Positions 35,205 to 45,271 of a DNA stretch of 60,858 nt are shown here, in pieces. This stretch comes from Acanthamoeba lenticulata. Its lineage: Eukaryota > Discosea > Longamoebia > Acanthamoebidae. Position 1 is the stretch's first letter. Every line of letters begins with the position of its first letter. The translations under genes and the position numbers were made by a program. The notes under the pieces were generated by a model, which did no database searches, was not told the DNA's origin, and saw only the letters and a program-made list of their open reading frames with translations. Location: positions 1 through 60,858 of the forward strand of contig NAVB01000328.1 of assembly GCA_002179805.1 (NCBI GenBank), read 5' to 3'.

Positions 35205-36933
35205 TCAGTGCGCGTTTTTGGCGCTCCTCGTGGGCGGCGAGTAGGGAGCGCGAGGCGAGATGCCCCGCGGCGAGGTGAGGTCCGACAGGCAGTTGGACAG
35301 GTTGGTCGACGCCTGCATCAGGTTCACCTGTGTTTTTGTGTGTTGTTCAGGAGCCCGCGCCAACTCGAAGAGACAGATGCAAGGGATGGGATGGGATTGA
35401 AGCAAGTACCCTGAGGCTGTGCGTGGTCGAGCGCACTCGGGGGCTGGCCGTGGCGTCCAGATCGAGGAACTGCTGCTTGACGCTCGCCACGACCTTGTCC
35501 AGCTCCTCCGCGTGCTGATCGCTCGGGTCGTCCAAGGCCTCCTTCGTGGCCTCGACCAGCTCAAAGGTGGCCTTCTTGAGGTCGGCCGTGGCGCCTTCCT
35601 GCTGCTTCAGAGCATCCACAATGGCGCGCGCCTGCAGGGTGGCCTGCTCCCGCTCGCCGCTGTGCACCGCCTGCGCGAGGCTGTTGAGCGCTGTACACAC
35701 GCGAGGTGTGTAAGCAAAGAACGGAGATCTCCGTTCGACGGAGGAGGAGGAGGAGGAGTGGGCAAGCGATGTTCAAGTACCGTCCTCGACCTTCTCGTAG
35801 GAGAAGGTGAAGCTGGTCTTGATGCGGCTGTCGTTCACCGCAAAGATCTCCCCGGCCTCCCTCAGGCAGTGCACCTGTATGTCACCGCGATCACGAACAC
35901 GAACACGACCGAGTTGGCCACGAGACGAAGCCACAACGCAAACACGGGCACGTGCGAACCAGTTCGACCACGGCTTCCTTCTCGCGCGCTTGCGTGTCCT
36001 CGTTTTTGTTGTGGTGGTGCTGCTTCGCCGCCGCCTGCACGTTGTCAACGGGACCTGGTCAGTCGCCCCCCAATCATTGCCGGCCCACACACGCGCATAA
36101 CCCGAGGATCAGTCGTACCCCGACGTCCTCGACGGCTTGGCGGGTCCGCTGGTTGAGCGCGCTGATCCTGGCGTGGAGGGGCGTGGTTGGATGGGCCACG
36201 TTCTCGCGGTTCTGGAGGTAGTTGACCACCATGTTGGACGTGATCTCGAATTGCTTGTACTTGCCGTCAAAGTCGTTGTACCTGTGGTAAGGACAGCGGT
36301 TATTGTTCGTTCGTGGGGCAATGATGATGATGAGCCCAGCGACGGCACTCGAGTGCACAAAAAGAACGTACTTGGGATCGCGCAAGATCTGGAGGTGGAG
36401 AACGGCCTGCTTGATGATGAGGAGGCCACGCTTGTTCTGGTTGTTCTCCATCATGTCGCACAGCTCGGCCAGCCGCGAGAGGAAGGCCTGCATGTGGCTG
36501 GCGATGCGGTTGTTGCGGGCGTCCTCCTTTTCGCCGCCCACGGCGCCGGTGCGGTAGGCCTGGAGCTCGCGCTGTACGCCAGCCTCGGCCTCGCTCATGC
36601 CCGCGATCACCATCGCGCACTGGTCGGTCTCGAGTTGGTCGAGCGTGAGGTCCTTGAACGAGTGCGACAGCCTGTTGTGGCGAAGCGTCGTCAACGTGCC
36701 GCCGACATGCCTCATGAAGGAGAAGGAGGAAACGGAGGAGGGAAAAGGCAGAACCTAATGACGGCCTTGAGAGTATTCTCGATTTCGCCGCTGGTGCCTC
36801 GTTGGGCCTCTTGGAAGATGTTGACGCCACGCTCGACGAGGGTCGTGACGGCCTTGGCCAGTTCGTTGGCCTCGCTCTGTGTTTTGAGCGTGAAGACGCC
36901 CGTAAAGCTTGACTTGGATCGCAAGGTTGCCAT
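35205..36933 (-). CDS. All-helical protein of unknown family, paralog B flanking PIKfyve
   Basis: About eight exons, near 430 residues. The ATG at 36933 gives ATLRSKSSFTGVFTLKTQSE, then VNIFQEAQRGTSGEIENTLK, LDQLETDQCAMVIAGMSEAE, LAELCDMMENNQNKRGLLII, LHLQILRDPKY, YKQFEITSNMVVNYLQ, CLREAGEIFAVNDSRI, LNSLAQAVHSGERE, ADLKKATFELVEATKEALDD and VNLMQASTNLSNCLSDL. It is collinear with paralog A. It differs in the C-terminus, which adds a Ser/Pro-rich end (SPRGISPRAPYSPP) instead of stopping in a helix. No signal peptide or membrane segment. The function is unknown; conserved blocks suggest both copies are active genes. tRNA-Arg lies 183 bp upstream on the other strand. Confidence 0.82.
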
Positions 36934-37115
36934 CTGCGGTTTTGATTTAAAATTGGTTGTTCTCTTAATCGGCGAGCAGAGCCACCAGCTGCTCAAGCGG
37001 AAATGAAGGGGGTCTCGACACAGGGCCACACCTGTTGGAAGAGAGCGCGGACCGAACTCCGGCACAGTACGACAGTAGACACAGATAAACCTGATAGAAT
37101 CTTCTGGAACAAGCC

Positions 37116-37187
37116 GGGTCCGTGGCCTAATAGAAAGGCGCTTGACTTCGGATCAAGAGATTCGGGGTTCAAGTCCCCGCGGGCTCA
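37116..37187 (+). tRNA. tRNA-Arg(TCG)
   Basis: A 72-nt tRNA. The acceptor GGGTCCG pairs with CGGGCTC through seven pairs, two of them G-U. The D arm is GCCTAATAGAAAGGC. The anticodon stem CTTGA/TCAAG encloses CTTCGGA, giving TCG for arginine CGA codons. The T arm is CGGGG-TTCAAGT-CCCCG and the discriminator is A. No intron. A six-T Pol III terminator follows at 37192-37197. Confidence 0.95.
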
Positions 37188-37191
37188 AATC

Positions 37192-37197
37192 TTTTTT
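37192..37197 (+). terminator. Pol III terminator of tRNA-Arg
   Basis: Six consecutive T on the non-template strand, starting five bases after the mature tRNA 3' end. Confidence 0.85.
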
Positions 37198-37279
37198 AAA
37201 TTAAAACCGATCACAACGATTTAATATCACGCCTCTGTTCGTGGAAAACAATTTTTTGGAGCTGAAGCCACATACGTTG

Positions 37280-38174
37280 ATGGAGGCAGGACTGAGTGCG
37301 GCCGACCTTGAGGCCTTTTCGTTGGCCATCGCGCAATTTGATGACTCACAACCAACCTACCGCAGCACGGCCTCCAACCCGGCCAGACCAACGACTCGCT
37401 CTTCCCCTGCCCCTTGCGAGGCGCTTCCCGTGGGCTTGCCTGACTATCTTGACCACGACCTGGACATCATCTTCGTGCGTTTTTCGCATTTCGCTCTTTC
37501 AATCTTGAACAGTTTAATGAAGCCTCATGTTGTGCCCTTCCCTGGCGCTACCCAGGTCGGCGATAACCCTGGCTTGACCTCATCGCGCAACCAGAAGTGG
37601 TACGCTCACTCGACCAACCACTTCTGGCCTTTGCTGCACGACTCCGGCTTCTTGCCCACTCCGCTCACGCACGCCGACGACCACAAAGTACTGCAACATA
37701 AGGTGCGGCAACAACAGTCACATCGGGCCCTTGAGGAAGCTCATTCTATGCTGCGGCCTCGCGGCCTGTGGCGTGCGCAGATCGGGCTCACGTGCCTGTG
37801 CTCGCGGCCTACGCGGGGCACCGACGAGCTCACCCACGAGGAGCTGGCCGAAGGGCTGCACCTGCTCAAGGCCAAGCTCGAGCGCTACCGGCCCAAGGCC
37901 ATCTGCTTCAACGGGATGGGCATCTACCAGTCGGTCACCGGTACCAAAGGCCGTGTGGGCTACCAGGGCGACAACGCCATCCTGCCCGGCATCAGCGTCT
38001 TCGTCATGCCCTCCTCCAGGTGCGTTCGCCTCCCTCTTCTTCCTCTTGGAAGGCCTTCCTCTTGACCCCAACAACGACAACGCCAGTGCGCGGGTCAAGC
38101 ACTACACGTACGAGCAGAAGGTGAACCTCCTGCGCGATATCAAGGCCAAGATCGACGCGAAGCGAGGCCGCTGA
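37280..38174 (+). CDS. G/T- and U-specific DNA glycosylase, TDG/MUG family
   Basis: Base-excision repair enzyme removing uracil or thymine opposite guanine. Four exons. The ATG at 37280 follows an open frame without another ATG. After a divergent N-terminal arm of about 65 residues come LPDYLDHDLDIIF, then VGDNPGLTSS. This replaces the family GINPG but keeps the catalytic asparagine and the PG turn. HSTNHFWPLLHDSGFLP follows, then IGLTCLCSRPTRGTDELTHE, KLERYRPKAICFNGMGIYQS, and VFVMPSSS/ARVKHYTYEQKV across the last intron. The MPSS-S-A-R motif is the family's DNA-intercalation and recognition loop. Introns start at about 37473, 37702 and 38020. The protein is smaller than vertebrate TDG, with no extra domains. 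Confidence 0.92.
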
Positions 38175-38257
38175 ACGTTGTCGTCGTCGTCTGTGGTATG
38201 GCCAAGGCCTGTCCTCTGTACATTTTATGGTTCCTTTTTCAAGCGTCACAAGGCTCT

Positions 38258-40511
38258 TTACCACTCCTGGTTGCCGTGGTCAACCGACCCCGAGGCGTCG
38301 CTGGAGAAGCTCAGGTCCACGAGGTCCCCGTCCGGCTGCTGGTAGCCCTCGTGCGGCAGAGGCGACGGCACGGGACTCTGGCCGTAGCAATACGCGACGT
38401 CGTCGTCGTCATAGTCGTTGTAGCCCTTCTCGGCCTCGCCGTGACCGTGCTCATCGCGGGAGAGGTCGGGCGACGCGGGCGAGGGCGGCGCGGGCGTGGG
38501 CGGCACGGGCTTGGGCGGCAGCGGCGGGGCGGCGGCGGCCAGCTGGGGCGCAAACTGCTGGACGACATCGGGCGAGAAGGGCGGGTTGGTCTGCTTGAGC
38601 ACGTCGGCCTTGACCTTGCGCATGGCGATCATCCAGTCCACCATCATCTCTTCGTTGAGGGCCTTGAGGAACCACCGCTGCTCCTTGCCGCTGCCGCCCA
38701 GCCCGGCGGGGGCCGTGATTTCAAAGCAGTGCGTGGAGGCCTGCTCCTCGGACGTGAGCTGGACGGTGCACTGGCGGAGGTCGATGCTGAAGAGCGGGTT
38801 TTCGACGTCCCGCTGGGCCGCTTCGTAGTTTTCAAAGCAGTGCAGGAAGCCCGACTGCGTGAGCAGGCACTGCGCGGCGTGCCACCGCGATTTCATGACC
38901 TTGCCCTGTCGCTGCAGCGTGCCCGATCGCACGACCTTGGCCAGATCGGTGTCCCGGAACGGGTAGTCGATGGCGCCCACGCCCCCGGGCTGCTTCCAGT
39001 GCTCGATGTGCCTCGCCAGCCCCGTCTTGTGGCTATAAAGAGAAAAATAGTTAAGAATCAAGTTGTATCAACGTCAAACAGCATCATCGTACCTGTACTG
39101 CTGGAAGTCGGCTTCAGGCATGATCCGCGACATGGCGAGGGCGAGCTCGTCCACGTCGGTCTGCATTCCACGCATACCGCGCACATAGATGTGAGCAACC
39201 TGCAGCTGCAGGCCGTCACATGCAAGAGGAGAGTGCCGTGCCTTGAGCGTGGTGAGCTGCTTGCCGCGCCACTTGGCAAGCTGGAGGACGGCGTCCTGGA
39301 TGGTGCGCACCACCTGCTCGTCCATCCCCACGATCTGTGGTGGTGGCGATCGTGCGGCCCGAGTGGCACACGGTCAGACCACCATCATGATCGTACGACA
39401 ACATGTGCGAGAGGCCCGGAGGAGAGCGCCCGGCTGAAGGCGGACCTTATCTGTGGCCTCGACCATGTTCTGCTTGTAGTCGTTGTGCTCACTTACAAGT
39501 ACGTTGAGCTTGCCTATTCCAGCCATGTTCAAATAGACGGCTCAGCCTTAGAAAAAGAAAGAACCCGCGGGAGAGGCCACGAACGCACCCTTGACCTTGT
39601 ACTCGGTGAACCACGGATCGGCCGTGGTGAGGTTGGGTGTCGCCTTCTGCGTCAGCGGTAACAGTGACGCAACGTCAGGCCCTTGAGAAAGTGGAGTGCG
39701 ACATCATGATGAACCCAAGGGCAATATATACCATCTCCTGGCAGATCCGTTGGTGGGTGAGCATGGCGGCGACGGCCTCCTCCTCGCACTTCTTGAGGTT
39801 GGTTCCTGCCTTTTCAATGAGCTTGGACAAGTGCTTGCCGTGCTTCTTGATCTCTGACTGCAGGGCGTCGAGCTTGGGCAGTGTCTGTTCCTTGAGGTAC
39901 TTGCTGCAGCCCGTCCTCATGAGGATCTCACAGCGAGTCCCAAGATGAAGATGAAGAATGTAATGTTAAAAGGGCGCAGATGTGCGAACCTGAACTGCTG
40001 GTGGTAGGTCATCACGCTCGTGGAGAACTCACGGAGTGAATCCAAGCTTTTGGCCAGGTCTCCTGCAGGAGGGGAAAACGCGATCCAACGAGTAAGGGGA
40101 ATGCGTTTGGCGGGGACGAGCTGAAACAGGCACCTTGGGTACCTGTAGCAGCAGAAGCCTCGTCCTGGAACTGGATGAGGGGTGCAAGCTTGGCGTAGGA
40201 CTTGGCAGAGGTGGCCTCAATCTTTTGCATCTCTAAAGGAGGAAAGAAAAGGAGGTGAAGAAATGCTAGCACAATGCTGCGTCGAGAGGAGGGCTCGCAC
40301 GTTTGACATAGGGTAGCACTGCTTCGATGAGCTTTTCCCAGACTGCGATGCGTTTCAACAGCAGATTGGCCTTCTCATTTTCATTTTGAAAGCTCGAGTC
40401 GTAAGGAACCAGAGGCGAAGCTGGCTGGACGGTGGCAACATCTCTGAACGAGGGAGTGGCGGGTTGGGGTGGAAGTGGAGGAAGGCTCGAGGAATTGGAG
40501 CGTTTGAACAT
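38258..40511 (-). CDS. BAR-like plus PH domain protein
   Basis: About nine exons, near 600 residues. The ATG at 40511 gives MFKRSNSSSLPPLPPQPATP. An in-frame ATG at 40727 would add about 72 residues but looks like 5' UTR. Residues about 60-330 form a long helical region: ANLLLKRIAVWEKLIEAVLP, MQKIEATSAKSYAKLAPLIQ, LREFSTSVMTYHQQF, LPKLDALQSEIKKHGKHLSK and CEEEAVAAMLTHQRICQEM, resembling BAR or F-BAR dimers that bind curved membranes. A PH domain follows (VVRSGTLQRQGKVMKSRWHA, AQCLLTQSGFLHCFENYEA, EQRWFLKALNEEMMVDWMIA with the conserved tryptophan). The tail is Pro-rich then acidic. A role in membrane shaping or actin-linked endocytosis is inferred. It is not clear whether the module is BAR or F-BAR. 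Confidence 0.8.
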
Positions 40512-41003
40512 CTCGAAACGGGCAATCGATCCTGAAGGTTGCGTTTGAGCGACACAGAGGACTCGTCTCGGGCGGAGATAACGCGCCAGGTCGGTCAAAA
40601 ATGCTCGGCACGCGTCGTACACAGCTGTATTTGCTGCTGCTGGAGCAAATACACCACCAGCATCCGAGCCTTCACCTCGCCTCCCCTCTGCCCGCGTGCT
40701 GACTCGCCAGCCACACTCCATGTTCATCTCATCACGACCACAACATGACACTTGGTGGGTGGCCTCCTTGGTGTTAGTGCGGGCCTGGTGTGCCTCTTCA
40801 GTGCATGGGCCTGTGGACTGTGGCCGATCTGTGCCGAGACAATAGGCAATGCGGCCCTTGTGTGCGAAAGAATACAAATGTATTTGCTCCAGCAGCAGCA
40901 ATGTACATTACTGCCCCCGCTCCTGCCTGTGGCGCGCGTCATTGTCGTCGTCCAGCGTGTGCCCGTGAAGATGGGCAAACAGCAATACGCCACCCGCTTC
41001 GTC
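40512..41003. promoter_or_regulatory. Intergenic region with long inverted repeat
   Basis: The 492 bp lie between the start of the BAR-PH gene (-) and the stop of the PH-lipase gene (-). It contains a 22-bp perfect inverted repeat (40631-40652 with 40880-40901) and, at the left copy, a hairpin of 9-bp arms (40627-40652). No gene was seen. Confidence 0.5.
40631..40901. repeat. 271-bp segment bounded by 22-bp inverted repeats (MITE-like)
   Basis: The left end TTGCTGCTGCTGGAGCAAAT plus AC is found as an exact reverse complement at the right end. TGTA occurs within one base of both outer edges and could be a target-site duplication. No open frame for a transposase is inside. Confidence 0.45.
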
Positions 41004-44000
41004 TCATGCATCGGCCAGGTCTTGGCGGAGGTCGACAGCCGGCGGCTCAAGACCGCCGTGGGACTCCAAGCGGAGAAGGCGACGGAGCGTGTTCTTCTTC
41101 TTCTTCTTCTTGCTCTTCGCCTCTGCCTTGCCGTCCACGCTGTGGTGTCGGTCGTCCTCATCCTCCGCCTCGTCTTCGTCCTTTGTACTTGCTGCTGTGG
41201 AGCCCTTGCGCAGCGTCTTTTTCGTCTTCTTCGTCTTCACCAACCCGTCGGTCTTGCGGCGCCGCAGCTTGCCCTTGGGTTCCTCTTCCTCTGCCGCGTC
41301 CTCCTTGGCGCGTATCACCTCGATGGAGCAGCTGCTGCTCAAGCTGCTCGTCAAACTGCAGCTGCTCGCAGTGGACTCTTCCGTCTCCTCTTCCTCCTCT
41401 TCCTCGTTCTTCTTCTCCTTCTTCTTCTCCTTCTCCTTCTTCTCCTGTTGTGGTCGCTCCGCCTCAGCCCGCCTGTAGTGCTCCCTCGCCAGCTCCACCA
41501 TCTTTTGGTAAATCCTGTTCGGGGCGAAACAGTTAAAACAATAACAAAAAGATTTATAAAAGAAAATTAAAGCAAAACAAAAAACAAAAAAGCAAAGATA
41601 AGAAAGTATTTTACCGAATGTGGGCGTCGTCGCCCCAGACAAAGTCGAGGTGGCCGTATTCGTGCTCGTATTGCACGTACGTCACGGTCTCTTCGGGGAG
41701 GAGGGAGATCAGGTGCTCCACGTCCTCCTTGCACGTCAGCTTGTCCTCGCCGCCATAGAACACCGCCACCTTTTTGATCCCCCCCCCCCGTCGCGCGTCA
41801 GCGAATTTCACTTCCTTGAGGTCCGGTCAACGCGTGCACGATCGTTTTCTGATCGTGTAAACGATACCTTGACATCGCGCACGGCGGACATGTCGTAGGG
41901 CGGGGCCTGTTCCTGCTGGTAGACCTCGAGGTTCTTCTTGGGCCCGTAGTCGAATCGGCTGAACGTGTGGTTCCGAATCGACTGCGCCCTACGTATGTAC
42001 AGCCAAACACAAACACACAAACACAAAGGTACGTGAGCGAGCGCATGCGTGGGCCAACGTTTGGTTTGGTTATACCAGTGGGCCATGACCATGACGGACG
42101 TGCCGCCGGGCTGGTGCGCGGCGATCACCGGCAGGCGCTCCAGCGAGAAGTTGTTGTCGGGATTCCATCCGCACATGTAATCAAACATGATGCGCGTCAC
42201 CAACCTGCGCGTGTGTTCCATGAGCACATATATATACACATACACGTGCGCGTATGTGCGTGTGTGTCGCGCGAGTCCCGTACCGGACGCTCTGGGGCGA
42301 GTAGAGCAGGAGGCCCGGCGTGATGTTGTTGAGCCACGAGCCGGTCGCCTGGCGCCCGCGGCGTGACGTCAGCAGAGCGCGCGAGATGGGGGGGGAGGAC
42401 GATGAAAAGAGAGAAAAGAGTAGGGGGGAGGAGCTCCTACGAGGAAGGCTTTGATGCCGAGGAACTGGAACAGCCGGTCGGTCTGCATGTTGGCCAGGTA
42501 GGTCATCATCTTGGACTTTTGGTTGTGCACAAACGCCGCCGGTGCCACCACTGCCAGCCCATGAAAGGAGGGAGAAGGTCAGGCCGGGGAGAGGAGCAAA
42601 GAACAGCCAGGCGGGTCGAGTTCGTTTCGTACAGAGGCCGATGCTGACCTTGGGCCGCATCTCGGGCAGGGAGGACATCATGGCCAGGAACAGGTTGCAG
42701 CCCTGCGAGTGGCCTACACGCGCGCATGCCCCAAGTCAGATTTTCATCGACAACGACGGGAGGGGGCAAGGGATCGAGGGACGCACCGGCGTAGACGAGG
42801 TGGGGCTCGCGGGTGTAGTCGAGCACGTAGTCGATGCTGGCCCGCACGTCCTTCACCAGGTCGTCCCGGTTGAAGCTGCTCGTGTTTGTGTTTGTGTACG
42901 TTTAGGGGGGAGCAGTGAAGTCCAAGTGCGGGAAGGGGCGTACTTCCAGTACTGCGCGCTGTCGACTTTCAAGGTCGTGTGCTCGCGGCTGAAGCGATTG
43001 CCCCGATTGTTGCCCATCCACACGTCGAACCTGAGAAAACGTTGAAGAGGATGATGACGTCAGCCACGCCGTCAAGACACGACTGCCCCTCCTCCAGAGA
43101 GGCGAACCCATTGTCGGCAAAGATGAAGGCCAGGGACTTGTTGGTGTCGTTGATCATCCACGTCGCCGAGCAGTCCATGAGGCCGTGCATCAAAAACACG
43201 ACCGGCCTGGCGTCATGCCACGTCAGCAAAAATGAAAAAAGAAAGAATTAAAGAATTCAAACAATGTACCGCTTGCTGAAGCCAGTCTCACAGCGGCCAT
43301 GCGGGATGCGGTAGAGGGTGAGGATGTAGCCGTCGACGGTGGTGACCTTGTGCTCCTCGAGCGGGTAGCCCTTGGTCCCGGCGAGCCCGAACAGGTTGAG
43401 CTTGGCCTCGGCCTTGCCTTGCCGCTTGCGCTCGCGCAGCTCCTCCTGGAGCTCCTGCTTGCGCCGCCGCTGCCACTGCTTCTCGGTCTCGCCGGGCAGC
43501 GCCGCGAACATGCCCGTCATCAGGCCGCCCGCCATGGAGGGAGCCATGAGCCCCGACGTCATCGTTGTTGTTGCTGCCGTCGGCGTTGTTGTCGTCGTCG
43601 TTGCCTCCGTCCCTCCCTCGGGAAGCTCCTTCCCCTCTGTCTGCTCCTCCTCTTCCTTGTTCCTGTTCTTGTCCTTTGAGCTTTCATCACCACCGCCGCT
43701 TGCGGTCTCTGCTGGCTTGGAGTTTCCTCCTCGCGGGGACGGCAGCCAGCCAGCCGCGACCTCGAGCTCTCTCTATTTGTTTTGTTTTTTTTTTTTAGAA
43801 AAATATATAAGTTAATGAAAAATGAAAAGAATAATGAAAATGAAAAGGGGGTAGTGGCGGTCGTGTCACTGACCTTGCGCTCGAGGCGGGCGGCGATGAC
43901 GGCCTCCTGGAGGGCGGCGACCCAGGACTCGGCCTGGGCCCGGTCCGGGCAAGCAAAGGTGTGGGGGATGACGTCGAGGGTGAACTCCTTGCGCCGCACC

Positions 44001-45065
44001 TCGACCACGAAGCTGTAGTAGGCCACGGCGTCCGCTGGCGGCGACGTCGGTCGAACGATGAGCGAGCCGCGGTTGGCCCACCGGATCACAGATCCAAGCT
44101 TGATGCTCGTCGTCTTGGCCAGCTTCTTGTTGTTCTCCTCCTTCTTGTTGTTGAGCTCTTCTTGTCCTCCTTCTGGGCCTTTTTCTGCTTTCTCGTCCTT
44201 CTCCTCCTCCGCGACCACTGCTGGCGGTTCTGGCGAGGAGAGCCCCGATGCCTCCTGTTCGTCGGCGTTCTTGACCGGCTTGTCTGCTCCTTCTTCCTCG
44301 ACTGGCGCGCGTTCAGTTTGCGGAGCTTCCTCTCCTCCCTCCTTCTTCGCTTTCTTGTTCTTGATTTTCTTGTGCTTTTTCTTCGCGCTGTCACCCTCGC
44401 CCTCGTCGTCCTCGCCTTCGTTGGCTGGCTCCTCTTCCTTCTCCTTGGGCACGTCCGGCACCTCTGTGTTGTCCTTTATCGCCTCGGCTTCGCTCTCCTT
44501 CTGCTTCTGCTCATGCTCATGGTCTTCGTCGGCCGTCTCCTTGGCCTTGGCCTCTTCCATCTCTGCCGCTGCAGGGGCGCTCTTGAGGGTATTCCTCCTC
44601 AGTGTGCTCACCGCCGCCCCGGTCGACGATGAAGACGATGGCGCAGGGGGGCGCATCGTGGTGACCTCCTGCCAGAGAGCGCTCATGAGTGCAACGTCTC
44701 GCCTCACGAGGTGAGGCAGCAGAAGCAGAGCTTGGGAGAGACCGTGGACGAACCTTCTTCATGTAGACGTTACTAACGTTAATCAGCTCGAAGAAGGGCG
44801 AGAAGTCATCTTTAAGTGGCTTCTTGATCCAGAGTACGGGGCCGCGTAGGGACAAGGTGACCTGCTGCCAGGGCACCTTGCGCGGCGGTCGCCACAAGAA
44901 TGACGCTTCCTGCAAGCGGTGCTTCTCCTCGACTATTGCCGCAAGTTCACAAGTTTTGCTTCGCACCTAAATCCCAAGTTAATTGATTCGAATGCAAAAA
45001 AATAAAATAAATAGGCTGTTTCCCCATCGTACAATGTGCGGCCCAGGGTCAGAGGAAGCTTGCAT
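41004..45065 (-). CDS. PH domain fused to acid-lipase-type alpha/beta hydrolase
   Basis: About 11 exons, near 1,000 residues. A short first exon (ATG 45065, MQASSDPGPHI) is spliced to the rest. The PH half-domain FLWRPPRKVPWQQVTLSLRG...FFELINVSNVYMKK is separated by an acidic Lys/Glu insert of about 200 residues (44640-44100) from the other half, FVVEVRRKEFTLDVIPHTFA...AESWVAALQEAV with the conserved tryptophan. The lipase part begins near 43340: HKVTTVDGYILTLYRIP, PVVFLMHGLMDCSATWM, FDVWMGNNRGN, VYAG/HSQGCNLFLAMM (nucleophile Ser), FYGGEDKL (Asp) and YGHLDFVWGDDAHIR (His), as in gastric and lysosomal acid lipases. There is no signal peptide, so it should act on the cytosolic side of membranes. 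The C-terminal tail of about 160 residues is highly charged. Confidence 0.88.
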
Positions 45066-45271
45066 GCACGGAAACGGATGCGGATGAGGGAGCAAACCGA
45101 TTATGATTGATCGGTTAGTAGCCCAACGGGTGCAATCTCACAAGCTGATCCAAAAGCAAATTCCGAAAGTCCTTCGTGCAAGATATTTGAAGAACGTAAA
45201 TAAGGACAATTCTCAGCATTATTCTTCCGATTAACGAGCAAAACCTTGAATGATCAAGGTCTGATCCACAG
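45066..45271. promoter_or_regulatory. Upstream region of PH-lipase gene
   Basis: The 206 bp lie between the PH-lipase start and the stop of the surface-protein relative, both on minus. A palindrome ACCTTGA-ATGA-TCAAGGT lies at 45243-45260, close to the surface gene's stop. Confidence 0.4.

Noticed and set aside
40512..40727. N-terminal extension of the BAR-PH protein from the ATG at 40727
   Set aside because: The added 72 residues are Arg/Gly/Cys-rich without domain similarity and overlap the inverted-repeat element. The ATG at 40509-40511 fits a normal start. It was kept only as an alternative.
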